Shown here: positions 16,666-24,319 of the stretch, one piece after another
How positions within the stretch are numbered: position 1 is the stretch's first letter
Layout of the letters: each line of letters begins with the position of its first letter
Source: an uncultured Spirochaetaceae bacterium
GTDB taxonomy: Bacteria > Spirochaetota > Spirochaetia > Sphaerochaetales > Sphaerochaetaceae
Length of the DNA: 36,745 bases
Direction: 5' to 3'
Assembly: GCA_944389105.1 (NCBI GenBank)
Contig: CALXLD010000041.1
Location: forward strand, 1-36,745
The notes under the pieces: model-generated
The model's input: only the letters and a program-made list of their open reading frames with translations
Databases searched by the model: none
Told to the model about the DNA's origin: nothing
Program-made: the position numbers and the translations under genes

Positions 16666-18000
16666 ATGTTTGATAGTATTGCAGGAAAGTTCACAGGAAT
16701 AATGAGGACTCTTTCCGGAAAAGGAAAGATTTCTGAGAAAAATGTACGTGATGCGGTAGAGGAAATCAAGGAAGCTTTGCTTGATGCCGATGTCAATCTC
16801 CGCGTCGTACGCCGTTTTGTCAATTCGACGCTTGATGAAGCCCTCGGAGAGAAAGTCCTTGCTTCAGTTGATCCTGGTCAGCAGTTCACGAAGATTGTCT
16901 ATGACAAGATGGTTGAGCTTCTTGGCGGAACAGAAAGTACTGCGCTCAATCTCAAGGGAAAAGACACAACCTCTGTGATCCTCCTGATGGGTCTTCAGGG
17001 TTCCGGTAAGACTACAGCTGCCCATAAGCTTGCATATAAGCTTAAGAAGGATGGCAGAAAGGTCATGCTGGTTGCAGCGGATCTTGTCCGTCCAGCCGCT
17101 ATAACACAGCTTCAGGTTCTTGGAGAGAAAGCAGAAGTTCCTGTGTTCACGATTCCGGGAGAAAAGGATCCTGCACGCGTTGCAGAAGCTGCTATTTCCA
17201 GGGCAAAGCATGATCTGATTGATACAGTCATCATAGATACTTCCGGCCGTATGCATCTTGATGAAGCTCTCATGGAAGAGATTCAGAGAGTCGCAAAGGT
17301 ATCGAAATCTGATGAAACCCTTTTTGTAGCAGACGCAATGACAGGACAGAGTGCTGTCGATATTGCCAAGGAGTTCGAGGAGAAGGTCGGTATATCCGGC
17401 GTAATCCTGACGAAATTCGACTCTGATACAAGAGGTGGCGCTGCGCTTTCCCTTCGATCAGTTGTCGGAAAGCCTATCAAGTTCATCGGAACCGGAGAGA
17501 AGATGGAGGATCTTGAAGTCTTCCATCCAGAGCGTATTGCTACCCGTATCCTCGGCATGGGAGACATCGTATCTCTTGTTGAGAAGGCACAGGAGCAGTT
17601 TGACGCTGCAGAAGCTGAACGTCTTCAGAAGAAGATGGAGAAGAATACCTTTGATCTTCAGGATTACCTCGACCAGCTTGAGAACCTGAAGAAGATGGGT
17701 TCTGCCGATAAGCTCCTTGAGATGATTCCTGGAGCAAAAGGAAACATCTCGGAAGAGGATCTTCATCTTGAGGAACTGGAGAGGGAAAAGGCAATAATCC
17801 GCTCGATGACACGTTTTGAAAGGGGAAACTACCGGATCATAGGACCTTCCCGTAGAAAGAGGATCGCCAAGGGATCCGGAACATCTGTTGCTGAAGTAAA
17901 CAGACTGATAAAGAAATTCGAGAAAACTCGCCTTATGATGAAGAAGGTGATGACAAATAAGAAATTACAGGCTGCTATGCTGAAGCAGTTCGGCATGTAG
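16666..18000 (+). CDS. ffh: Signal recognition particle GTPase
   Basis: GTPase that, with 4.5S RNA, binds signal sequences on the ribosome and delivers them to FtsY at the membrane. Four-helix N domain (1-90), G domain with GLQGSGKTTAAHKLA (P-loop), DLVRPAAITQL, DTSGRMHLDEAL and TKFDSDTRGGAAL, then a methionine-containing M domain with RIAKGSGTSVAEVNRLIKKF and MMKKVM. The 444-aa length is normal. The frame opens at GTG 16663, but ATG 16666 gives the standard MFDSIAGKF start. The ribosome binding site is weak. It leads the rpsP-rplS genes and probably shares readthrough with them (26-nt gap). Confidence 0.96.
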   Translation: MFDSIAGKFTGIMRTLSGKGKISEKNVRDAVEEIKEALLDADVNLRVVRRFVNSTLDEALGEKVLASVDPGQQFTKIVYDKMVELLGGTESTALNLKGKDTTSVILLMGLQGSGKTTAAHKLAYKLKKDGRKVMLVAADLVRPAAITQLQVLGEKAEVPVFTIPGEKDPARVAEAAISRAKHDLIDTVIIDTSGRMHLDEALMEEIQRVAKVSKSDETLFVADAMTGQSAVDIAKEFEEKVGISGVILTKFDSDTRGGAALSLRSVVGKPIKFIGTGEKMEDLEVFHPERIATRILGMGDIVSLVEKAQEQFDAAEAERLQKKMEKNTFDLQDYLDQLENLKKMGSADKLLEMIPGAKGNISEEDLHLEELEREKAIIRSMTRFERGNYRIIGPSRRKRIAKGSGTSVAEVNRLIKKFEKTRLMMKKVMTNKKLQAAMLKQFGM

Positions 18001-18026
18001 CTTTCAAGCAGTATAAGGAGAAAACC

Positions 18027-18287
18027 GTGAGCACAACAATGAGACTTAAGCGTTTCGGCACAAAGAAGAGACCTTATTACAGGGTCGTAGTACAGGACAA
18101 CCGCCTTGCTACATCTTCAAAGACAATTGACGAAGTTGGAACATACCGCCCAGTAGAGGCAGAGAACCAGCTTACTCTCAATGAGGAGAAGATCAAGGAG
18201 TGGATCGGCAAGGGTGTCGTGGTATCAGATACTGTTAAGAATCTTCTAAATTCGCAGGGTATCCAGATTAATCGCAAGCAGAACTGA
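18027..18287 (+). CDS. rpsP: 30S ribosomal protein S16
   Basis: 86 aa, small-subunit assembly protein. RLKRFGTKKRPYYRVVVQDNR near the N-terminus and GTYRP are the S16 landmarks. The start is GTG at 18027 with AGGAG-type site (18016-18020) 6 nt upstream; an ATG 12 nt later is too close to the conserved RLKR motif and less well placed. First gene of the rpsP-khpA-rimM-trmD-rplS order. Confidence 0.95.
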   Translation: MSTTMRLKRFGTKKRPYYRVVVQDNRLATSSKTIDEVGTYRPVEAENQLTLNEEKIKEWIGKGVVVSDTVKNLLNSQGIQINRKQN

Positions 18288-18301
18288 TTCCAGGAGGGCC
18301 T

Positions 18302-18535
18302 ATGGAAAAGGAACTTGTGGAATTTATGGTCAGGAGCCTTGTTGACGAGCCTGATGAGGTAAGCGTGAATGTCATAGAAGGGGAGAAATCCACAATTCTG
18401 GAACTTCATGTAGCAGAAGGTGATGTCGGTAAGGTAATCGGCAAGCAGGGACGTATTGCAAAAGCTATAAGGACAATTCTTTCCGCTTCTGCAACACGCG
18501 ACGGAAAGCGTGCCGTTCTGGAGATCCTGGACTGA
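18302..18535 (+). CDS. khpA: KH-domain RNA-binding protein KhpA
   Basis: 77 aa, a single KH domain. The GxxG loop is in VGKVIGKQGRIAKAIRTIL. KhpA proteins bind RNA and in other bacteria act with KhpB in small-RNA and cell-division control (family knowledge). The N-terminal KELVEFMVRSLVDEPDEVSV is typical. AGGAGG precedes the ATG, and the stop overlaps the rimM start (TGATG). Confidence 0.93.
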   Translation: MEKELVEFMVRSLVDEPDEVSVNVIEGEKSTILELHVAEGDVGKVIGKQGRIAKAIRTILSASATRDGKRAVLEILD

Positions 18536-19041
18536 TGAAAGAGCTTCTCTCTACCGCCACTATCGGAAAGACGCATGGCGTCGATGGCTTTCTCAGAATC
18601 TATTCTCTTTCCGGAGAATATGCCCATCTGAGAAAACTCAGGAATGCTGTGGCCTCTTTTCCTGACGGAAAGGAGAAGCTTCTTACTGTCTCCGAAATCC
18701 GTTCTAAAGGAGACCTTTTCCTGATGAAATTCTCCGGGTATGAAACACCGGAAAGTGCGAGGGTGCTTTCAGGAGCTGTCCTGAAGGTCAGAAGAGAGGA
18801 TGCAAGGAAGCTGCGTAAGGGCGAGTATTATGTTGCTGATCTCTTCGGGCTTTCTGTCATGTATCACGGAGAAGCTGTCGGCTGCGTCAAGGATGTTTCC
18901 GATGGCTCCCAGGCGATGCTTCTCCAGGTAGAAAGGAACGGTAAGATCTACATTGTTCCAAATCTTCCTGTATTTGTCTCCAGTCCGGATTTCGAGAAGG
19001 GAGAGATAGAGCTTCTGATGGGAGATCTACTCGAACTATGA
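18535..19041 (+). CDS. rimM: Ribosome maturation factor RimM
   Basis: 168 aa. RimM binds S19 and aids 30S head assembly. N-terminal RimM domain begins TATIGKTHGVDGFLRIYSL; the C-terminal PRC-barrel-like domain includes GEYYVADLFGLSV and IYIVPNLPVFV. Overlaps khpA by one base and trmD by four, so translation of the three is coupled. Confidence 0.94.
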   Translation: MKELLSTATIGKTHGVDGFLRIYSLSGEYAHLRKLRNAVASFPDGKEKLLTVSEIRSKGDLFLMKFSGYETPESARVLSGAVLKVRREDARKLRKGEYYVADLFGLSVMYHGEAVGCVKDVSDGSQAMLLQVERNGKIYIVPNLPVFVSSPDFEKGEIELLMGDLLEL

Positions 19042-19796
19042 AAATAACCGTATTCACGCTTTTTCCGGAGATGGTTGAGCCCTTTTTCTGTTCATCCATA
19101 ATGAAAAGAGCGGTCGAGAAAGGAATCATTACATATAAGATCATCAATTTCCGGGAATGGGCTGAAGGTGTCCATCAGAAAGCCGATGATATTCCATATG
19201 GAGGAGGAGCGGGGATGATACTGATGCCCGATCCGATCTCAAAAGCACTCGAGAGCATCGGGGCAAAGGGCAAGCGCGTGATATTCGCAACTCCCTCCGG
19301 AAAGCCTCTCACTGAAAAGTATGCAGAGGAATTATCAAAGGAAGAAGAGCTTGTCTTCATATGCGGCCATTATGAGGGACTTGATCAGCGGGTCATTGAT
19401 GAATATGTGACAGATGAAATTACAATAGGGGACTACGTTCTTTCATCTGGAGAAACAGCCTCTCTCGTTATTATCGATGCAGTTTTCCGTCTGATTGACG
19501 GAGTAATTGCAGCTGAGAGTCTGGATGATGAAAGCTTTACCAACGGACTTCTTGAATATCCTCAGTATACAAGACCTCCTAGGTATTGCACTAAATCCGT
19601 CCCCGATGTATTATTAACCGGTCACCATGGCCATATTACCCAATGGCGATGTGACAGAAGGCTGGAAAAGACGATGCTTAACCGGCCCGATCTGCTCTCT
19701 GATGCCCCTCTCAGCATCGATGAGCGGAAGAGACTTCTGTTGATACTAGATCAGGATAAGAGGACAAGGCACAGATGGATATTATCAGAGCTGTAG
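19038..19796 (+). CDS. trmD: tRNA (guanine37-N1)-methyltransferase
   Basis: 252 aa. Transfers methyl from S-adenosylmethionine to G37 of tRNAs reading CNN/GGN-type codons, preventing frameshifts. Landmarks: [28 protein letters not shown], the trefoil-knot segment [17 protein letters not shown] followed by [13 protein letters not shown], and a C-terminal [11 protein letters not shown] loop. The start overlaps rimM by 4 nt and the end overlaps the rplS start by 22 nt. Confidence 0.96.
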   Translation: MKITVFTLFPEMVEPFFCSSIMKRAVEKGIITYKIINFREWAEGVHQKADDIPYGGGAGMILMPDPISKALESIGAKGKRVIFATPSGKPLTEKYAEELSKEEELVFICGHYEGLDQRVIDEYVTDEITIGDYVLSSGETASLVIIDAVFRLIDGVIAAESLDDESFTNGLLEYPQYTRPPRYCTKSVPDVLLTGHHGHITQWRCDRRLEKTMLNRPDLLSDAPLSIDERKRLLLILDQDKRTRHRWILSEL

Positions 19797-20131
19797 AAGC
19801 AAAGCAGATGAAAGAGAACGCCGAGAATTTCAGCATCGGTGACACAGTTCGTGTTTCATTCAAGATTGTTGAGGGAACAACTGAGAGAATTCAGGTTTTC
19901 GAAGGTATTGTTATTGCAAAGAACAATACTGGCATCAGAAGGACTTTCGTTGTAAGAAAGATCAGCTATGGTGTTGGTGTTGAGAGGATTTTCCCTCTGC
20001 ACTCTCCTAGAATCGAGAAGATCGAGGTTGTAAGAAGAGGACGTGTCAGAAGGGCAAAGCTTTATTACCTCCGCTCACGCGTTGGAAAGGCTGCAAAAGT
20101 CCCAGAGCTTCTCATCAAGAAGAATGCATAA
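19775..20131 (+). CDS. rplS: 50S ribosomal protein L19
   Basis: 118 aa. [39 protein letters not shown] and [18 protein letters not shown] are diagnostic. ATG at 19775 gives the standard [12 protein letters not shown] start although it lies 22 nt inside trmD, an unusually long overlap for this pair. Followed at once by a strong terminator. Confidence 0.95.
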   Translation: MDIIRAVEAKQMKENAENFSIGDTVRVSFKIVEGTTERIQVFEGIVIAKNNTGIRRTFVVRKISYGVGVERIFPLHSPRIEKIEVVRRGRVRRAKLYYLRSRVGKAAKVPELLIKKNA

Positions 20132-20135
20132 CGAT

Positions 20136-20167
20136 ACGGCAGGAAAACCTGCCGTTTATTTTTTTTT
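20136..20167 (+). terminator. Terminator of the ffh/rpsP-rplS unit
   Basis: Perfect 8-bp stem ACGGCAGG/CCTGCCGT with an AAAA loop, then a T-rich tract of 12 nt (20156-20167). Confidence 0.95.
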
Positions 20168-20203
20168 CTGAAATCGCTGTCTGTTCATTTTTCTTTGCTT
20201 TGA

Positions 20204-20212
20204 TGATAGAAT
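20204..20212 (+). promoter_or_regulatory. Extended -10 promoter before the lysine-rich zinc-finger-like gene
   Basis: TGA-TAGAAT ends 6 nt before the ATG at 20219, and no Shine-Dalgarno sequence lies between them. The predicted transcript would begin at the start codon. Confidence 0.5.
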
Positions 20213-20218
20213 CGCGGT

Positions 20219-20653
20219 ATGTCGAATAAAAAACCTTCTCCGAAGAAGAAAAAGAAGAAACCCTGCGGTATTTCCGGTTTTTCAACACTTAATCAGGTTG
20301 CCGGTGTACCAAAGCCAAGGGAACATAGATCTTCAATACCAGTGGAACATCCGGGTACTATCAGGGAACCGCATCCGGTCTGTGCATACTGCAATGAGGA
20401 AATTGAAAATATAGCCTCAGCTTTTCTTCTCTCCGACGGGAATTATGCTCACTTTGACTGTGTTCTGGAGAGGATAAAAGAAGAAGCCAATCCCAAGGAA
20501 GGGGAAACTGTTTCATACGTTGGGGCTGGTAATTTCGCACTGATTGGAAAGAATGAGGAAGGAAAGCCGATCATTCTCAGGAAAATTCCATTCGAGAGTG
20601 CGGAAAGCACGAAAGCGATGAAGGAATATGTCGCGTCACTGAGGAGCAGATGA
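20219..20653 (+). CDS. Conserved hypothetical protein with a lysine-rich N-terminus and zinc-finger-like motif
   Basis: 144 aa, family not named with certainty. Residues 3-14 are almost all Lys/Pro/Ser (SPKKKKKKP), suggesting nucleic acid contact. The middle has CAYCNEEI and, about 20 residues later, HFDC, which together form a plausible Cys2-His-Cys zinc site. The C-terminal third (GAGNFALIGKNEEGKPIILRKIPFE) looks like a small beta structure. No signal peptide or TM segment. It overlaps coaD by 4 nt (ATGA), so the two are coupled. Function unknown. Confidence 0.75.
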   Translation: MSNKKPSPKKKKKKPCGISGFSTLNQVAGVPKPREHRSSIPVEHPGTIREPHPVCAYCNEEIENIASAFLLSDGNYAHFDCVLERIKEEANPKEGETVSYVGAGNFALIGKNEEGKPIILRKIPFESAESTKAMKEYVASLRSR

Positions 20654-21129
20654 GCAAGGCTATTTTCCCGGGATCATTCGATCCACCAACCATTGGGCAC
20701 ATCAATATCATCGAGAGATCTGCGGCCCTTTTCGATGAACTTCATGTAGTTGTTGCAGATAACATCTCAAAGCAGTATCTGTTCACGCCAGAGGAAAGGA
20801 TAGAGCTGATCAGAGAATCGCTTCCGGAAAGCACCAAGATAGTTTACAGCGTTCATTCAGGACTTACTGTTGACTATGCGAGAGAACATGCTATCTCGAT
20901 AATGATCAGAGGAGTACGTGGCGCAGGGGATTTCTCTTATGAATTCGAGATGGCAATGACCAACAAGCTTCTGTATCCTGAGCTGGAGGTTCTCTTTATG
21001 CCTACGGATCCCCGCTATTTTCTGATACGTGCTTCCCAGATAAAGGAGCTGGCTGCATTCGGTGCAGACTTTTCCTCGATGGTAACGGAACCTGTCAGGA
21101 AAGCTTTAGAGGAAAAATTCCCGCACTGA
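20650..21129 (+). CDS. coaD: Pantetheine-phosphate adenylyltransferase
   Basis: 159 aa. Joins ATP and 4'-phosphopantetheine to dephospho-CoA, the penultimate step of CoA synthesis. FPGSFDPPTIGHINIIERS carries the nucleotidyltransferase TxGH motif; MIRGVRGAGDFSYEFEMAMTN and the RASQIKELAAFG segment are family landmarks. The ATG overlaps the previous stop. It complements coaX at 2780. Confidence 0.95.
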   Translation: MSKAIFPGSFDPPTIGHINIIERSAALFDELHVVVADNISKQYLFTPEERIELIRESLPESTKIVYSVHSGLTVDYAREHAISIMIRGVRGAGDFSYEFEMAMTNKLLYPELEVLFMPTDPRYFLIRASQIKELAAFGADFSSMVTEPVRKALEEKFPH

Positions 21130-21214
21130 CCTGCCAAATTGAAAAATTTTTATTTTTATTTCGTTGTTTTGCAAAGAAATACATTATTAACGGAATAAAG
21201 TTTTGTTTTTGCTA

Positions 21215-21243
21215 TTGACTAATTGGGTTATTTCCTGTTTAAT
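21215..21243 (+). promoter_or_regulatory. Promoter of tRNA-Tyr
   Basis: -35 TTGACT (21215-21220), 17-nt spacer, -10 TTTAAT (21238-21243), 14 nt before the tRNA. Confidence 0.75.
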
Positions 21244-21257
21244 ACCCATGGTTTTAT

Positions 21258-21339
21258 GGAGAGGTTCCCGAGCGGTCAAAGGGGGCAGACTGTAAATCTG
21301 TTGGCTAAGCCTTCGAAGGTCCGAATCCTTCTCTCTCCA
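21258..21339 (+). tRNA. tRNA-Tyr (GTA)
   Basis: 82-nt class II tRNA. Acceptor GGAGAGG pairs with TCTCTCC (one G-T), discriminator A. The anticodon loop has GTA, and a long variable arm (about TTGGCTAAGCC) follows the anticodon stem, as expected for bacterial tyrosine tRNA. The T-arm is GAAGG-TCCGAAT-CCTTC. CCA is not encoded. Confidence 0.95.
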
Positions 21340-21341
21340 GC

Positions 21342-21375
21342 AGGTCATACATTTTCGGGTGTATGACCTTTTTTA
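21342..21375 (+). terminator. Terminator of tRNA-Tyr, possibly bidirectional
   Basis: Perfect 10-bp stem AGGTCATACA/TGTATGACCT (21342-21351 and 21360-21369) with an 8-nt loop and TTTTTT. The convergent flavodoxin gene ends at 21373. Confidence 0.9.
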
Positions 21376-21891
21376 TTCTTCGAGCGACTCTGCGAATCTG
21401 ACTATCGGAAGTATTGCATCCGGGTTCTTGAAATCTAGCTTCCCGCCATATGTTTCGATCAGAGCCTCATCCTCCTCAGTTCTGTTCTTCTTTGCTTTCA
21501 GCACCTTCACAAGTGCCCACATCATCGCACTGTGTCTGATAGTCAGTTTGCTGTAATCCATATCGCCGCGAAGTGAGAATACCTTGTATTTCCTATCCTT
21601 CAGGATTTTTCCGGAAAGCTTCATTATTTCATCCCTTGTACGTTCTTTGCCGGGATCAGCAAGTCCAACGGTGCATAACACGAATAGCCTGTCTTCCGGA
21701 AGAAGGGAGCAGGCTTTTTTCAGCCCGTTGATTGTACCTGCATAAAGACCTCCGAAATGGAAAAGGACATCTGCATCAAGCTTGTCGATATCATTAAGAT
21801 CCTGTGCAATGATTCCAAGTTTATCTGCAAGAAGCTCTGCATAATAAGCAGAGGCCCCATATATGCTTGAGTATGTGACAGCAATCTTCAT
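21373..21891 (-). CDS. Flavodoxin-domain protein
   Basis: 172 aa. MKIAVTYSSIYGASAYYAELLADKL is a flavodoxin-type first strand and FMN phosphate loop, and VLFHFGGLYAGTINGLKKA and LFVLCTVGLADP follow the strand/loop order of the fold seen in menaquinone-linked HemG-like and other flavodoxin_5 proteins. The last third (about 120-172) is basic and helical. A haem-related role is only a possibility since no haem genes are nearby. No signal peptide. No clear Shine-Dalgarno site precedes the ATG. Confidence 0.8.
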   Translation of the reverse strand: MKIAVTYSSIYGASAYYAELLADKLGIIAQDLNDIDKLDADVLFHFGGLYAGTINGLKKACSLLPEDRLFVLCTVGLADPGKERTRDEIMKLSGKILKDRKYKVFSLRGDMDYSKLTIRHSAMMWALVKVLKAKKNRTEEDEALIETYGGKLDFKNPDAILPIVRFAESLEE

Positions 21892-21999
21892 GCTACAAGG
21901 TTAGCATGAGGGGCTGTAATGCTGTGTTATTTCTGTATTATTTCTTCGTGATCCCAGCGATGTTGCAATCATGAATGCAAATCAATTAAGCTTTGTCTC

Positions 22000-22434
22000 A
22001 TGTTCTATGATAAAGGACTCCGGTTCCAGTGCCAGATGTGCAGATACTGCTGCTCAGCAGAGCCTGGATATGTATATCTTACAAAGGATGATATAGACAG
22101 AGCGGCAAAGGCTCTGTCCATCAGCTTCAATGAATTCATTGATAAATACTGCCGCCTTGTCAGCTTCGGAAGCTATTCGCTTGTATCTCTTCAGGAAAGA
22201 CCGGATTACGACTGTATATTCCTGACACCTTCCGGATGCGGTATATATGAGGCAAGACCCCTGCAGTGCAGGACATATCCATTCTGGAAGAATGTAATGG
22301 AAAGCAAAGAGAGCTGGGAGAATGAGGCAAAAAGCTGTCCTGGAATAGGCAAGGGCAGAGTTGTCAGTGCAAAGGAAATAGAAAAGAGGCTTAAAATAGG
22401 AGAAGAACCTCCATACATCATCATAGGGAAATGA
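22000..22434 (+). CDS. YkgJ-family cysteine cluster protein
   Basis: 144 aa. The pattern FQCQMCRYCCS at the N-terminus, CIFLTPSGCGIYEARPLQCRTYPFW in the middle and a later CPG is the YkgJ/UPF0153 cysteine set, thought to hold a metal ion (Zn or Fe-S). No enzyme activity is established for the family. The ATG lies about 100 nt from the divergent flavodoxin gene with no evident Shine-Dalgarno sequence. The dnaG promoter begins in its stop codon. Confidence 0.87.
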   Translation: MFYDKGLRFQCQMCRYCCSAEPGYVYLTKDDIDRAAKALSISFNEFIDKYCRLVSFGSYSLVSLQERPDYDCIFLTPSGCGIYEARPLQCRTYPFWKNVMESKESWENEAKSCPGIGKGRVVSAKEIEKRLKIGEEPPYIIIGK

Positions 22435-22459
22435 CGATTCCGAAAGTTTTTGCTATATT
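22431..22459 (+). promoter_or_regulatory. Promoter of dnaG-rpoD
   Basis: -35-like ATGACG (22431-22436), 17-nt spacer, extended -10 TGC-TATATT (hexamer 22454-22459), 19 nt before the TTG start of dnaG. Confidence 0.6.
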
Positions 22460-22477
22460 AATTCTGGAGTTCCTGTT

Positions 22478-24319
22478 TTGCCTGTATATACAGATAGTAC
22501 GATAAATTCAATAAAAACCAGATTGACTCTCTCTGAGGTTGTCCAGAGCTATATTCCCATTGTCACAAGGGGCGGCAGGAACTGGGCAAAATGTCCATTC
22601 CATGGCAATGGAAATGAGCGCACACCATCTTTTGCGATAAATGACAGGGATGGATTCTACCACTGTTTTGGCTGCGGCGAATCCGGGGACATGTTCACAT
22701 TTGTCGAGAAGATGGATCATGTCGGCTTTAACGAGGCTGTGGAGATTCTTGCGAATAAAGCTGGTGTGACACTTGAGACGAAATCGGGAAGGGCTGACAG
22801 GAAGGACAGAGACGAGCTTGAAACACTCTATGAGCTAAACCAGAGGATTGCAGGAACCTTCCACTATCTTCTTCTCAGCAGCGCTGAAGCAGCTCATGCA
22901 AGGGATTACCTTGCCCACAGGAATGTATCAAAGGAGATGATAGAGAAATTCCAGCTTGGATATGCACCCTCTGATACTTCATGGCTCATGTCTTTTCTCT
23001 CTAAAAAGGGGTATTCGGAGGAAATCCTGAAAAAGTCCGGCCTGTTTTCTCCAAACAGCTTTCCATATCCAATGTTTGCGAATCGCCTTATATTCCCCGT
23101 GCGTTCATGGCAGGGCAGATACATTGCATTCTCCGGCCGGGATCTTTCCGGACGCGACAATACACCGAAATACAAGAACACATCAGATACTTCTATATAT
23201 TCAAAGCGAAACAACCTTTTCGGGCTTTATGAAGCGCTTGAGACAATAAAGAAAGGCCAGAAGCCGGCAATAATCGTTGAAGGTAATTTTGATGTTGTAT
23301 CAATGCATCAGGCAGGGCTTACATCGGCTGTTGCTTCCCTTGGAACATCCTTTACAGAAGAGCAGGTCAGGCTTCTGTCCAGGTATGTTTCCAGAATTGA
23401 CCTGATGTTCGACAGCGATGAAGCTGGACAGAAATCCACAGACAGGGCAATTGCTTTGATACACAAAGCAGGACTTGAGTGTTTTGTCCATAAGCTTGAA
23501 GGGGGAAAGGACGCCTCCGAGATCATCGAGAAAGAAGGCGGAGAAGCGCTTTTCAATGCTTTTCAGGAAGAGGAGAATGCCTTTGCATATCTTGTCAGCA
23601 AAGGGACTAAGACGTATAATATCCAGTCAGGCAGGGGAAAGTCTGACTTTGTCAGATATCTTTCTCCGTTCCTTCAGTCTACGGTCTCGAATGTTGAGAG
23701 GGCTTCCTATATAAGGAGTCTCTCTTCATTGCTGTCAGTATCGGAGGAATCTATCAGAGCCGATATCTTCTCGTCTGCAGGGCCGGAAGATATGGCTGAG
23801 GAGGATGAAAGAGAGATAAATCAGGGCAATGTCTCCAGAACCCGGCACTTCAACCCAGCTGCTATTTCAATAGATCTTTTTTCTATGCTGTATCTTGCGA
23901 ACCATAGGGATCTGTTTGCAGCATACAGGTCGAGAATCAGCTTCGGGGATCTGAAAGACAGAGAAGCCCAGGTGATATATATGGCATTGGAAAATGCCAT
24001 GAGGAATGAGATAACGAGCAATGAGCTCTTCCTTACCATGATTACAGATGAGGATGCAAGAAATGATGTAGCTACCTCCTTCGCTCTTGATGAGTATTCA
24101 GCAAAGAACGGAAGAAGTGCACTGGATGAAGCCGCAGACCGGATTACCCTCAGAGGAATGGAAGAAAGAAGGGAAGTTCTTTTGAACCAGCTCAGATCAT
24201 TCTCGGATTCGCTCGATCCGGATCAGCTCTCGGATGCGCTGCAGCGCAAGAAAGAACTGGATGAAAAGATAAGTGTGCTCAGAAATGAGCTTTTCAGAAG
24301 TACGGCAAAAGAGGAATAA
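22478..24319 (+). CDS. dnaG: DNA primase
   Basis: 613 aa. Makes RNA primers at the replication fork. The N-terminal CHC2 zinc ribbon uses C39, H42, C63 and C66 (CPFHGNGNERTPSF, CFGCGESGD). The TOPRIM catalytic centre is AIIVEGNFDVVSMHQAG with the DSDEAG acid pair. The C-terminal helical region, the DnaB-binding part, is poorly conserved. The start is TTG at 22478 with GGAG 8 nt upstream; no ATG fits ahead of the conserved IKTRLTLSEVVQSYI. The stop abuts the rpoD ATG with no gap; rpsU, often part of this operon, is absent. Confidence 0.95.
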   Translation: MPVYTDSTINSIKTRLTLSEVVQSYIPIVTRGGRNWAKCPFHGNGNERTPSFAINDRDGFYHCFGCGESGDMFTFVEKMDHVGFNEAVEILANKAGVTLETKSGRADRKDRDELETLYELNQRIAGTFHYLLLSSAEAAHARDYLAHRNVSKEMIEKFQLGYAPSDTSWLMSFLSKKGYSEEILKKSGLFSPNSFPYPMFANRLIFPVRSWQGRYIAFSGRDLSGRDNTPKYKNTSDTSIYSKRNNLFGLYEALETIKKGQKPAIIVEGNFDVVSMHQAGLTSAVASLGTSFTEEQVRLLSRYVSRIDLMFDSDEAGQKSTDRAIALIHKAGLECFVHKLEGGKDASEIIEKEGGEALFNAFQEEENAFAYLVSKGTKTYNIQSGRGKSDFVRYLSPFLQSTVSNVERASYIRSLSSLLSVSEESIRADIFSSAGPEDMAEEDEREINQGNVSRTRHFNPAAISIDLFSMLYLANHRDLFAAYRSRISFGDLKDREAQVIYMALENAMRNEITSNELFLTMITDEDARNDVATSFALDEYSAKNGRSALDEAADRITLRGMEERREVLLNQLRSFSDSLDPDQLSDALQRKKELDEKISVLRNELFRSTAKEE

